Origin: Mangifera indica | Lineage: Eukaryota; Streptophyta; Magnoliopsida; Sapindales; Anacardiaceae | Direction of reading: 5' to 3' | NCBI RefSeq assembly: GCF_011075055.1 | Contig: NC_058152.1 | Coordinates: forward strand, 8,804,001-8,868,000 | DNA length: 64,000 bases | In this document: one piece after another, positions 38,186-49,160 of the stretch | How the letters are laid out: each line of letters opens with the position of its first letter | How positions within the stretch are numbered: position 1 is the first letter of the stretch | The notes under the pieces: model-generated | Told to the model about the DNA's origin: nothing | The model's database searches: none | What the model saw: the letters and a program-made list of their open reading frames with translations, nothing else | Program-made: the position numbers and the translations under genes

Positions 38186-38790
38186 AGGCCAAATCACTAT
38201 TTCCAACCCAAGGTTTGATAAGGTAACGATTGTTACCCTTTAAGTTTGGAAAAAATCATTTTCTCAAACAAATGTTAAAATTATTAAAACTATTTGTTGA
38301 ATTTTTTTATAAAATTATTGAAAAGATAAAAAAACCCCTCAAACTAAATAACACTTTATCCCTAAATTTTATTAAATAATTCTTTTTATCCATAATTTAT
38401 ATTAATTTCAAATAAAAATATAAAACAAAATTATAAGTATAGCTAAATGTGTTTATGATGTATAATTGTACGTTAAAGATGTATGTAAATTTTTAAAATT
38501 TTAGGGACGTTTATATTTTTTCAAGAGGCTCGTAGCCCACACGAAAATAACATTAGAGATTATAAAAATTGATAGAGCATTAGAACTTTCATGAAAAAAA
38601 CTTAAGTTCGAGCTTTTATTACACTTATAAAACCTTAATTTGAATTACTTACGAAAAAAATTTCAAAGGGTTTCGGGAAATCAAAAAAAGTTTGAGAGTG
38701 TTTTTGAAAATTTTTGATTTTCATTATGTTTTTTAATAGTTTAAAAAGTGATAGTTACACCCTTAAATAATTGAATGGCATGCAACAAAT
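38186..38790. mobile_element. Truncated miniature element, GGCCAAAT family
   Basis: Begins AGGCCAAATCACTATTTCC at 38186. It aligns through several blocks (AAATAACACTTTA, ATTTATATTAATTTCAA, GTGTATAATTG-like) with the element at 61919-62947. The right inverted terminus is missing or was lost next to the following element. Confidence 0.6.
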
Positions 38791-38828
38791 TTGGGGTTCA
38801 CATCATTTGTTTTTTTTTTTAATATTTA

Positions 38829-39707
38829 CACCAAATGACTATTTTTTCACCCAAGATTTAATATTAAACTAACGTTTCACTCGCTAACTATCAAAAATCT
38901 AAATATCTACCTATCTATTAAATTTCACTATTACTATCATAGGTAAATTTATTATTTGTTAAAATATTTTTAAAAACTAAAATTTTATCACATTTCCACC
39001 CCCCAAGTTTAAAACTAACAAAATTTTCCCACCCAAAGTTTGAAAAACTTTATTTTCCCCTATGATTTTTCTAGCACACTGTTAACAATTGGAGCCGATA
39101 GTGATGGTGGCATTCTTTCTCTCTCCCAACTTCTCTATCAATCTCATTCCATTTCTTGTCAACTTCGATTGACGAAATCTAGAGACGAAGACATTTCTTC
39201 ATTTCCTAACGAAGACAAGATGAAGATGGCAAATCGTCGTTGTCTAAGAGACGACAACAAATCATCATCATCTAAGAGACAACGACGACAATAAGGCATC
39301 ATCTTCATTTAAGACAAAGACAAATCATGTCTTCGTTTGGAGATGAAGAACGATCTTTGCCAATGGGTTTCCTTAGTCAGTGATGAGCGAAAATGGAGCA
39401 AGATTGAGAGATAAGCCAGGAGAGAGGGAGAATATTATTGTCTTCAACCTTCAATAGGTGTTAGAAAAACCCTAGGGCGAATGTAAGTTTTTCAAACTTT
39501 GGATGGGGAGAATTTATTAGTTTTTAAAACTGTGAGGGTGGAAATATGATAAATTTTCACTTTTTTTAAATATTTTAATAAATGACAATTTTATCTTTGA
39601 CAATAAGAGTGAAATTTAATAAATGGATACCCATTTGGGTTTTTAATAGTTAGCGGGTGAGAAGTTGGGTTTACATCAAACCTTCGGTAGGAAATAGTCA
39701 TTTGGTG
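38829..39707. mobile_element. Complete miniature element, 879 bp, target duplication TTA
   Basis: Terminal inverted repeats CACCAAATGACTATTTT (left) and GAAATAGTCATTTGGTG (right) are flanked on both sides by TTA (38826-38828, 39708-39710). The interior has runs of GACGAAGAC/GTCTTCGTC type. No transposase is present. The 3-bp duplication suits PIF/Harbinger or CACTA classes; I cannot decide between them. Confidence 0.8.
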
Positions 39708-40583
39708 TTATATTTATTCTTTATTTCTTTTACATGTTTATTGTATATGTATTTCATATATATTTTACTTGTTTATTTCATGTCCTAGATAACTATAATT
39801 TAATTTAATTTATTAAGGAAGAAATATTTAAAAGTAAATAATTTTTAATAGGTACAAATTGTTATCCAAACCAAAGCAAATCATATTTTTTCAGCTTAGT
39901 TTTAAATTTAAAATAGTTTGGTTTAGAAATAATTGGATGACTTGAGCTAGTTTAAGTTTGTCAAGTTGTATTAAAAGGAAACTTGAGTTTTAACTCAGTG
40001 GGAAATTCGAAGCTCGAAACTTGATTCGTATTCGTCTCTCATTAATTTAACTTGAGTTTGTGACTTGAGTTTGTGGTTTGAGTTTTAACACTTATAAAAT
40101 GACACTATTTTGATCATTATGAAAATCTTGTCATTTTCATAATGGTAAAAAAATAATGACAATTTAAGTATCAAAACGACGTTATTTTTTTATTATTAAA
40201 ATAAGATAATTTGTATTTTGATCAAAACAATGCTATTCAAACAATTATTCAACTCGGCTTGATTCGAGCTATGAGTCAAGCCCAAATCAATTTGAGTTGA
40301 ATGTTTAGCTTGCGAGTTAAATTACATTGAACACCTTTATTTTGAATTTGGCTTGGTTATCAACAGAACTCAAGGCACGTACTTAGGTTGATTGACTAGA
40401 CTTAATTTAATGAGGTCAGCTTTTAAAAAAATTATTGGAGCAAACTAATTAAATAATGATAAGTAAATTTGCTATATAAATATATGTTACATGAAGTGAT
40501 CAATTAAAATATTTCTTCAAAATTGTAGTATAATAATTTTTAAAAAGCTTAAAACTCATTCACTTATAAATACAAAATTTACA
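39708..40583. other. Intergenic, no supported gene
   Basis: AT-rich with short TTGAGTTTGTGACTTGAG direct repeats near 40040-40090. No gene was recognised. Confidence 0.5.
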
Positions 40584-41278
40584 AGGCCAAAGGACTATTT
40601 CACCCCCAAGTTTAAGTGTTATCCCAAAGTCATACCAATGAGGTTTGAAAAACTCAAAATCCTATCCATCCATTAAAAATCACAGTTATAGTTAAGGGCA
40701 AAATAGTCATTTAATAAAAAATTTTAAAAATCTAAAGTTTTGTTACATTTTCCCCCTTCAGCTTGAAAACTCATAATTCAACCCCCACCTGAAGTTTGAA
40801 AAATCAAAATTTCCCCCTAAAGGTTTGCAAATCATGGTCAGAGTCGTTGAAGATGGTCATCTCTGGTGGCGTTGGCTTTCTATCCAAACTCAACTCTCCA
40901 TGCTAATCACTTCCCAGCCACTAGCTTAGGTTATTTCCTCTGACGAAGACGAAATCGTCTTTGTCGAATTGTCTTTGTCTTAAACGTAGATGATTTTGTC
41001 TTCATCAGAGATGAAGATGACTGTCGATGGTCTCAAACGGCCACATTGTCTCTATTTGAGACCTCTAATAGTCGTCTTCGTCTTCATTTGAGACGAAGAC
41101 AATTTGACAAAGATGATTTCATCTTCGTCGAAGGAAATAACCTACGCTAGTGGTTGGGAAGTGATTGACAGGGACAACCAATGCCCCCAAAGACAACCAT
41201 CTCCGATGACTTCGACCATGATTTGCAAACTTTAGGGGAAAAATTTTGATTTTTCAAATTTAGGTAAGGGGGGGGGGG
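40584..41278. mobile_element. Fold-back element of the GGCCAAAGG family, right end missing
   Basis: Left terminus AGGCCAAAGGACTATTTCAC at 40584. Long inverted arms run at about 40790-40985 and 41080-41262 (for example GATTTGCAAAC..TTTAGGGG against CCCCTAAAGGTTTGCAAATC). The centre has alternating GACGAAGAC and GTCTTCGTC blocks. The right terminus seen in relatives is absent; the sequence stops at an 11-12-base G run (41267-41278), beyond which MULE B sequence probably begins. Confidence 0.65.
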
Positions 41279-41617
41279 AATCTGATACACGAAAATAGAA
41301 TTTTCAAACACACGTTTCACACAATCGATGCAATCAATTTTCTTAGGTGATTTTCTCAAGGTTTTTGACAATGAAAATGGACAAAAAGGTTAGTAAAACA
41401 GTCCTTGTTATCTCTTTATGCATTTTGGTTCAAGATTCACTTGATTTGATGTGAAATTTGTGTGTTTAGTGCTAGGGTTCTGATTTGAAAGATTTGATGA
41501 AATTGCTTGATTTGTTGGTGATTTTGATAAATTTCCCTAGGTTTTTTGTGTTAGATTAGGTATAGAGAGTATTGTTATTGAAATGACGTTTGAAAAATGA
41601 AGTTTGAGAGGTGAAAT

Positions 41618-41955
41618 CTAACCACACGAATTCAACAGTGACCATGTGAATGGCATGTTGACCACACGAATTCGTGTGGTGAAATTTGTTAGAGACAGGG
41701 AGGTTTATGCATTTTTAAATTTTTTGGACCACATGAGCTTGTGTGGTTGGGGGTGAAAATAAGAGTTTTAATCATATGGTGGGGCATAATACAAATTCAA
41801 AAAGTTGGTTGACACGTGAGGTGACGGTCAACCGCATGAATTCGTGCAGTTGACACATGAATTCATGTGGTTGACACGCAAATTCGCATGGTGGGGGCAA
41901 AATGCACTTTTTCAAAGTTATCCACCACGCAAATTTGCATGGTTGGATTTTGGGG
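41618..41955. repeat. Array of about 20-bp dyad-symmetric units
   Basis: At least five units built on CCACACGAATTCGTGTGG. The one at 41661-41680, ACCACACGAATTCGTGTGGT, is a perfect 20-bp palindrome. Others are at 41728-41747, 41831-41850, 41852-41871 (core ACATGAATTCATGT), about 41874-41892 and about 41931-41952. Spacing is irregular. The array lies between the left border of MULE B and its Ulp1 pseudogene, the place occupied in MULE C by subterminal arrays. Confidence 0.85.
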
Positions 41956-42171
41956 GCATAATGCATGTTATGCAAAATTTTGGGTTTTTTTTTATTTTTT
42001 CCATATAAGGAGCAGATTTAAATTTATGCATCTTAAGGTTTTTTTATGTGTAGAATTCTAATTTGATATATGTTTTTTTTGTAATAAGACCTCTATGTTC
42101 AGAATTGAATAATTTATAATATAAAATCAATATATATTTAATATAAATGTAATTTAATTTTAATACAGAGA

Positions 42172-44720
42172 GTTGAACAAAAGAGTAACAAGGATGAGGG
42201 CAAGGATGTAATGTGATTTCTTATCGAAAAACACTTCAAGGCTCAAGTTACTATACATGGATATAGAGATGTAGAAGTTGTGATCAAAAAATTATTAATA
42301 GATAGGCAATTACAAATTTTTCGATGTACCTATTTCAGACACTTCTTGGACTTGAAGGATAGCCAATATAGTGAGGTTTTAATACATTCCTTCATCCTTA
42401 AAGCGATAAATAAGGTGACCTCAAGAGAGAAGTTATGGTTTCAAGTTAATAATATGGATGTGAGGTTTAGTTCGTATGAGTTTGCCATTATGACAAGCCT
42501 TCGATTTAGTCATATGGTCGATATTAACATTTATATTCCATAAGGCCATAGATCAGATCCGCCAGACATATTTTCACGGGTGTAAGTCAGTTACATATGT
42601 TGATCTAAATCGTGTTTTCTAATATAGGCCGTGGGGGGAGGACAACATTGATGCAGTAAAGTTAGCGTTGTTGTTTTATCTTCACATGAGGTTATTAAGG
42701 AGTGATTTGAGGAAAACAATTTCTCAGAAGATATTACAATTGGTTGATCATCTTGATGGGTTTAATGCATACCCAGGGGAAGTAGGGGTGTGACAGATGA
42801 CATATCGCTCGATTTATGATAATATTTCCCAAATTTCTATAGATTTCGGTCTGAAAAAGAAGAAAGAAAACTAGCTTAAACAGTATGGTATCATAGGATT
42901 TCCACTAGCGTTTTAGGTAATTGTGGTATTTATTAATTTAAAAAATTGTGATTAAAATAGAATTGATTTAATACGATTATAAATATATACAATAACTGAT
43001 TTAAGTTGAAATTGTAGTTTTGGATATACGGGACACTGGACTCGCTACATCGATAGGTGGATATCTTGCCAGTTTTAAAAGTTACCCAAATGTTGAGATG
43101 ACACATAAAAGATATCTCGGGATGGGATTCTATCTCAACTATCTTCACTGGAGATGTGGTAAGTATTAATTTGTTATTGATTAACATATGTATAAGGTAT
43201 AATAACAATGGATCACCCTATGAGGATGCCCTATTATCACCTTGTATAGAGGTTGAGGTAAACTGTTGGATTAACCACTATAAATTATTATTTTTGTTAA
43301 TATTAATTATCATTTACCCTTCATCTGTTGTTACAATAAGATCTCTGTTTGATCTATCTTAACACACCAAGCAAGGGAAAACAGGTGATTGATATTACCT
43401 TTCAGGATAACGAGGTCACTAACAATATGGTTGAGCTCCCTATATAAAGGGACATCATTTAGGTTGAAACTTTTCAAGAAATTTAATAAATACGATTGAA
43501 AAATATATTATTCATTTATTAAATTCATGTATTTAACTACAGTCGGTCTCGAAAGTTAATATAATCGACCTAACTTCACCTGTGGATTCTCCGGCGATGA
43601 CTCCTGTTTTACATAAGGTATTAAAAAGTTTATGAAAATCTCACGAGTTAATGTAATTTTAAATGGCATATTATTTGTTTTGGTGTAGTATTTTCACACA
43701 GTTCATGGTAGAATTGTCAAAGAGGGATTGCTCATTCGTAGCCTATACACAAATTCATTGAAATCATGGATCCAATCGTCAAGACTAATTGTGCAATTAT
43801 CAAATACCAAGCATGAGGAAATTTTCAAAAAATAGTATGCAGAACCAAATCTTTTCGAGAAACGTCATATGTACAATATAGGGAAAATGACCAAAATTGC
43901 CTTTTGGGGTACACTCATGGATACATCTAGATAGTTGTCTGACGAGGTGAGTTTACTTGATCAATTAATTTTGTTTTTAGTATAGAAGATCATTTAGGTG
44001 CATGATAACATTATATTTTCTATTTTTACAGCATGTAAATTTGTTTTTGGGATTATTACGTCGATGACAACATGATGATACTACGAAGGTTTGTCAGAAC
44101 TAGACGACAGTTCTAGCTTGCTTTGTTGCACACATCCCTCATAAGTATTGCTGCATGGATGAAAGATCAGTATAACTATCAATTTCCTCCGCTCTTCACA
44201 TGACTGGTGGATGTGGATTATCCACCTGATTTACATTTGTAACCTTGGGGTATAATCAATGAGGTCAGTATTTGAATCTTAATTACTTTTCAAGGAATAC
44301 TAAATTAAGGTCTAATATATGTATTTTATCAATGTGTGTAGGTTTTTTTCTCAATAAACTTCAATAATGCACATTGGATAACAGGGGTCTTGAATTTGAA
44401 GGAGTGAAAGATTATAGTTTATGACTCATTACAAAGTTTTATTGTTGATTGGAGCTATTTAGGTGAAAGATGTTAGGGTATACATCAATGATACCACATT
44501 TGCTAGCTGCGCGTAATTTTGGTCTCACATGGGTCGAGTCCACGGGATGATCCATTTGCATTGCATAGGGTGGTGGATATACCACAATAGATACCCCTAT
44601 CAGGTGATTATGGTGTGTTCATGTTATGATATATTAAGTGTTTGGCACTTGGCCGATTGTTATCTTTTGAGGGGGAGGACTCATTACACCTGCGTACTCG
44701 TTTAGGCACAGTTATTTTTT
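42172..44720 (+). pseudogene. DUF1985-Ulp1 cysteine protease gene of MULE B, dead
   Basis: A first block (42172-42543, after a TACAG acceptor) reads RQLQIFRCTYFRHFLDLKD and LWFQVNNMDVRFSSYEFAIM. A second (from about 42628) reads NIDAVKLALLFYLHMRLLRS and ILQLVDHLDGFNAYP. Together they are DUF1985, found in plant MULE-borne Ulp1 genes. Near the end the C48 protease core appears: HW with His at 44372-44374, VYDS with Asp at 44423-44425, then IPQ and GDYGVF. The catalytic Cys codon is now TAT (Tyr) at 44609-44611. Stops interrupt the frame. The product family removes SUMO or related modifiers; the role in transposition is unknown. Confidence 0.8.
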
Positions 44721-44867
44721 CAAGATATTGATTGACCATTATATTATATCTTATTTGTATATGTATATATGTTTATTCATTCATATAATGATTACTAGTT
44801 GAAATTTTATAGATACATTAATAAGTATAATCACAAATTTTAAAGATAATATATTACAATCAGAAAC

Positions 44868-44992
44868 TGTATATATGAAGTAACAACTACAGTTATAACT
44901 TTTATATCAAAATATATTACAATCACTAACTTTATATTTAAAGTAACAAGTATAATAACAACATTTATATCAAAATCAACAAGTATAATTAC
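44868..44992. repeat. Two-copy tandem repeat, unit about 63 bp, between the convergent genes of MULE B
   Basis: ATATTACAATCA...AAGTAACAA...TTTATATCAAAAT occurs twice in direct order, with a partial third. It lies where the 3' ends of the Ulp1 and mudrA pseudogenes face each other. Confidence 0.7.
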
Positions 44993-45019
44993 AAATGCAA
45001 TTATCTTTCATCTTTCTTT

Positions 45020-47556
45020 TTTCTTCCTAAACTTGGTGGTACAGAACTAGGTATTGGAATAAGACTCTTGCAATTCTATCTCTTATGTCTAGGTTTGTGA
45101 CATTAGCTACAAATAAGTTGTTCAACAATCTCTCATTGTGAAGGACATCTATTTTTATTTGCTAAACATCCTACACGGTGACGATGCACGAACAGTGGGT
45201 GGATAACACTTGCCTCTTCTAGATGGATCCACTCTGATTGATCTCCTAATAGATTGATAACCTCTGTATAGACTGTCCGATAAAAAACAGTGTTGTAGTA
45301 TGGATGCAACCATTGAATGTAGGTGGTGAGCTTCATATATCTAGCAACAATAATAACATGCATGCAAGGAATCTGTGATAGTTGAAATTTTGTATAGGTA
45401 CATGCCCACTTCGTAAGGTCGACTAGAGCATCATATTAGCCACTACCAAGAACCTGGTATTATTCAAATGTAATAGGATTCACCTCTAAGTTTAAAGACT
45501 TTCGCACAAATTTAGCAATCTTTTCTTTTACCTAAGGTGTTATTGGGCTGGTGCAAGTATTTGCAAATTATATAAATACAAACAGATATGGTGAGTAATT
45601 AAGTATAAGTTTATATAGTATAAATACAAACAGATATGCAAATATCTAAAAATCATATAAATATGTACTTACTTGCATGATTTTTTTCTTTCATAAAACC
45701 ATCACTGTAATGTACCTCTGATAAACTCGATTAGCATAGTAATGGGTAAACCTTGAGTATGTTTGACAAATGCATTAAACAACTCAGTGATATTCGTAGT
45801 CATTATATTATACCTATGTCCTAGGAAATATGCCCGTGCCTAACGATCAAAACCCACCTTACACAGGTATGCTGTTACATTAAGGTGTATACGGTCCAAT
45901 GACTTCATTATCTTTCAGAATTCATACTCTGTGTATGCTTTAGCTGTTTTCCAATACATCTATGTGACTTTTGCATTCTTCTTGTACTTGGATCGCATGT
46001 TATAATAAAGATAATGACAATAATAGCCATGGTGCACACCAGAGAATACTTTAGCCAATGTAGAAAATATACTGATATGTCGATCTGAAATCATAGCTAA
46101 ATGAAGTACCTCACCAAAACAATTCTTCAGCTTTGTTAAAAACCAACTTCATGTGTCATGGTCTTCCCTGGGACTGATGCCAAAAGCCAATAGGTATATT
46201 TGATTATTACCATCTAGTGCAATAACAATAAATAATTGATCGAGATATCTACCCTTTAAGAAGACAGTGTCAATATAAATGATTGATCGAATATGTTATA
46301 TGAATGCATGGATACTACAACATAATGTCATGTAAAAGTATTTAAATCGTTCCTACTTATTTGTTAGTGTATGTGTCACAACTTCCAGATTACAATATAC
46401 TAAATTGTAGCAATACTCCGGTAGCAATATAATCGACTCTTCTGGTGTGCCCCTTAATGATTGAAATGTTCAATTTCTCACCAGACATGCTTGTGCATAT
46501 GATATATCAATTTTATATCAGTCAACAATATCTGCAATAATCTCCTTTGGTCGATAAACATGATAAACTAATATAATGATGTAATCCAACATGTGTGATG
46601 ACTATCCAAATGATGTAATCCAAAACCATCACTTTCCCCAGCTTGATTGCCCATGCAGGCTACTAACATTCTTTGTTACGACATTCAACCACTCATCTGC
46701 TCATTTTTGACTTGTCTACTACAAATTGACATCCTTTCTAAAGAGCATCTCAACTTATCGCATCAATGATATGTTGTTTACTTGAAAATAATGTACCAAT
46801 TTTTGGAGAATCACTATCGCTTGACACTCTTTGACTTTTGAATATAGATGGTTGGTTAGGAAAAGGTGGTAACCAATGAAATGCATCAATACGAACATTC
46901 CCACCATCAAGATTTGTTTGCGAAAAACTACTTGTACCTCTGATATCTTCATTAACATGCGTATTCTCTTTGACTTCTGATTTCTTGATTAGAATATTAT
47001 GCACAACCTTTCTGTCAAATTCACTCCATTCTAAAAATTTTTCTTCGTTGCCATAACGAAATTCTTTCGCAATATACAATGCATCAACATTAACATCATT
47101 TAAATATGCAAAATCTTCCTCTAAAAATTCTTGTTTCAGATTGATCCCAATATTTTAAATCCCTTCTAAACCAATATTTTGATCTTCTAGATGACTAGTT
47201 GACTCACCACCTTGTAAACCCTCATCTGCTTGTTGAGGCTCATAACTATCATCATTAGCTATAGTTGTTACAAAAATTAGAATGCATTCTTTACAGAGAT
47301 TAGACAAACCGTTAAGAATCTCAACATCTTCATCATTCGAAATTTCAATCGGGATGTCATCGTCAAGATGCTTTGGTTTCATACTTAACTGAATGCTAAA
47401 TATCCTTCGATCTATATTACACTTGTTGCTCACCATTTGGATTAATTCATCGAATGTTGTGTGTTTTGGAATTTTAATCAATTTTCTATTACTTCCAATA
47501 TATTTTATAACATTTTCAACCTTTTCTATCCATTTCCCCCTATCTAATTGAAGCAT
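45020..47556 (-). pseudogene. mudrA-type transposase of MULE B, broken
   Basis: Read leftward from 47556, the N-terminal mudrA domain is clear (ECILIFVTTIANDDSYEPQQ, then FHWLPPFPNQPSIF and SPKIGTLFSSKQHIIDAIS), aligned with both MULE A and MULE C. The central DDE region (about 46700-45500) is fragmented. The C-terminal SWIM-like zinc finger is visible as KWACTYTKFQLSQIPCMHV just upstream of 45363. It is followed by LGDQSEWIHLEEASVIHP and a degraded zinc knuckle (CHKPRHKR) near 45100. The first 400 bp frame is intact. No functional enzyme is expected. Confidence 0.8.
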
Positions 47557-47864
47557 ATCTAGCTAGTTAGATTAATCCTATAATAAAATATATAATCAAC
47601 ATAAATAATATAACTGAAAATACTATTTACAAATTTTTATTACACAATTACATCTATTCCATATATAAATTATATATTGTAACTATTAATATACTTTGAT
47701 TAAGGTGATACTAATTTGGAAAAATATCACTTTACCCCTATATTGTAAAATATCATTTTACCTCAAATATTATCTAATATATCTCTAACACCTTTCATTG
47801 TAAAATATCATTTTATCCTCAAATATTAACTACTCTAATCCTCTAAAACCATTTATTGTAAAAT

Positions 47865-47873
47865 ATCATTCAC
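47865..47873. repeat. Left target-site duplication of MULE C (ATCATTCAC)
   Basis: Nine bases, identical to 57175-57183. Nine is the standard length for Mutator-like elements. Confidence 0.95.
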
Positions 47874-48465
47874 GGGATATTAATTAAAATAGGCAGCAAC
47901 ATTCTTGCCTAAACCTTTTTCGACAACAATTTTGATGTTTTACTTTTTTAAGCAAATTGTTATTTTCATTCCAAAAATACCCTTCATCTAATTTGTCAAA
48001 CGCAACGCTTGCCTTTCGCCAATTAATTGATTCCCTTTCACGAAAAACATTAAAATTAAATTATCTGTAATGAATAAAATTTATAAATTGAAAAACAAAA
48101 TATTTTTTTATAAAATAATTGATTGTTATATATCCAAAATAATAGATATCTCTTTAAATTATCTGTAATGAATAAAATTTATAAATTGAAAAACAGATTA
48201 CTTTTTTATAAAATAATTGATTCTTATATATTGAAAATAATGGATATATCGAAAATGGTACGTTTTTCTTGAAACGGTGCGTTTTCTTCTCAAACAGGTT
48301 GCGTGAAGAGATGTGAGAATTTAGAAAGGGGTGTGGGAAGGGAATGGGTGTGTTAAGAGGTGCAAAAATTTGAAAAAGGGTATGGAAATGGTGCAAAAAC
48401 CTTAGAAAGGGGTATGGGTACGGGAATTTGGAAAGAGGTGCGAGAATTTGAAAAGGGGTGCGGGA
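47874..48465. repeat. Left terminal inverted repeat of MULE C
   Basis: Pairs with the inverse of about 56745-57174. Shared blocks include CTAAACCTTTTTCG, AAAATACCC, ATTTATAAATTG and GTGCGTTTTCTTCTCAAACAG. The left copy is longer because a 98-bp segment (TTATCTGTAATGAATAAAAT at 48061 and 48159) is tandemly duplicated. Confidence 0.88.
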
Positions 48466-48850
48466 ATTTCTGAAAGGGTACGACAAGCATTGCGGGTGCT
48501 TAGAATGTATGACAATTACGGAAAGGGTGCATAGATTGCTGAAAAGGTGTAACAGTTTCTGAAAGGGTGCGACAATTTCTGAAAGGATGCGACAATTACC
48601 GAAAGGGTGCGACAAGTGCCGAAAGGATGCGAGAATTGCTGAAAGGGTGTGGCAAAGTGTTGCGGGTGCATGAAAGGTGCGACAATTGCCGAAAGGGTGC
48701 GTGGAAGGGTGCGACAATTTTTGAAAGGATGCGACAAGCATTACTGGTCCGTGGAAGGTGTAGGAATTGTTAAAAGGGTGCGACAACAGGTGCGGCAGTG
48801 CATGGATAGGTGCATTGCATTATAATCTAACGGGTGCGTGAAAACCCTAA
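48420..48850. repeat. Left subterminal minisatellite of MULE C, unit about 20 bp
   Basis: Head-to-tail variants of GAAAGGGTGCGACAATTGCT, at least twelve units, with some units reading GCGTGGAAGGGT or GCGAGAATTGCT. The array is G-rich against an AT-rich background and has no coding role; the long minus-strand frame across it (48154-48786) is only translated repeat. Confidence 0.92.
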
Positions 48851-49160
48851 TGTGTGGACGTGTGCCTGCATGCACAACTTATCATCTGTAATGAAACCCC
48901 TTTATTAAAACAATTTAAAAAGATTTAATAAGAAGAGAATTCAGTTCTTCATTAATATTTAGTTAGGGTAGATATTACGACAGATGAAAGTATTTACTGC
49001 AATATTAATAAAACTACGATTATTTATTTCCTCCAAAAAGAAATCCTTATTATTGTTTCACAAAGATATCTTTCTTTCTTCACTTATTTTTAATAGTCCA
49101 AATTTGCTTTATTCTAAACTAATCTCATATTTTTGTTCTTGAATCCATCCATCAGAAAGA

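Noticed and set aside
39040..39294. 84-codon plus-strand frame ending in Ser/Arg/Asp repeats
   Set aside because: Inside the miniature element 38829-39707; the repeats are its GACGAAGAC blocks.
48154..48786. 210-codon minus-strand frame
   Set aside because: It is the left terminal repeat and 20-bp minisatellite of MULE C translated; the peptide is a repeat of the DNA unit (PFGNCRT, HPFNN) with no protein family.
48420..48850. Regular short repeats as a CRISPR array
   Set aside because: Units are contiguous without unique spacers, imperfect, and inside a plant transposon.
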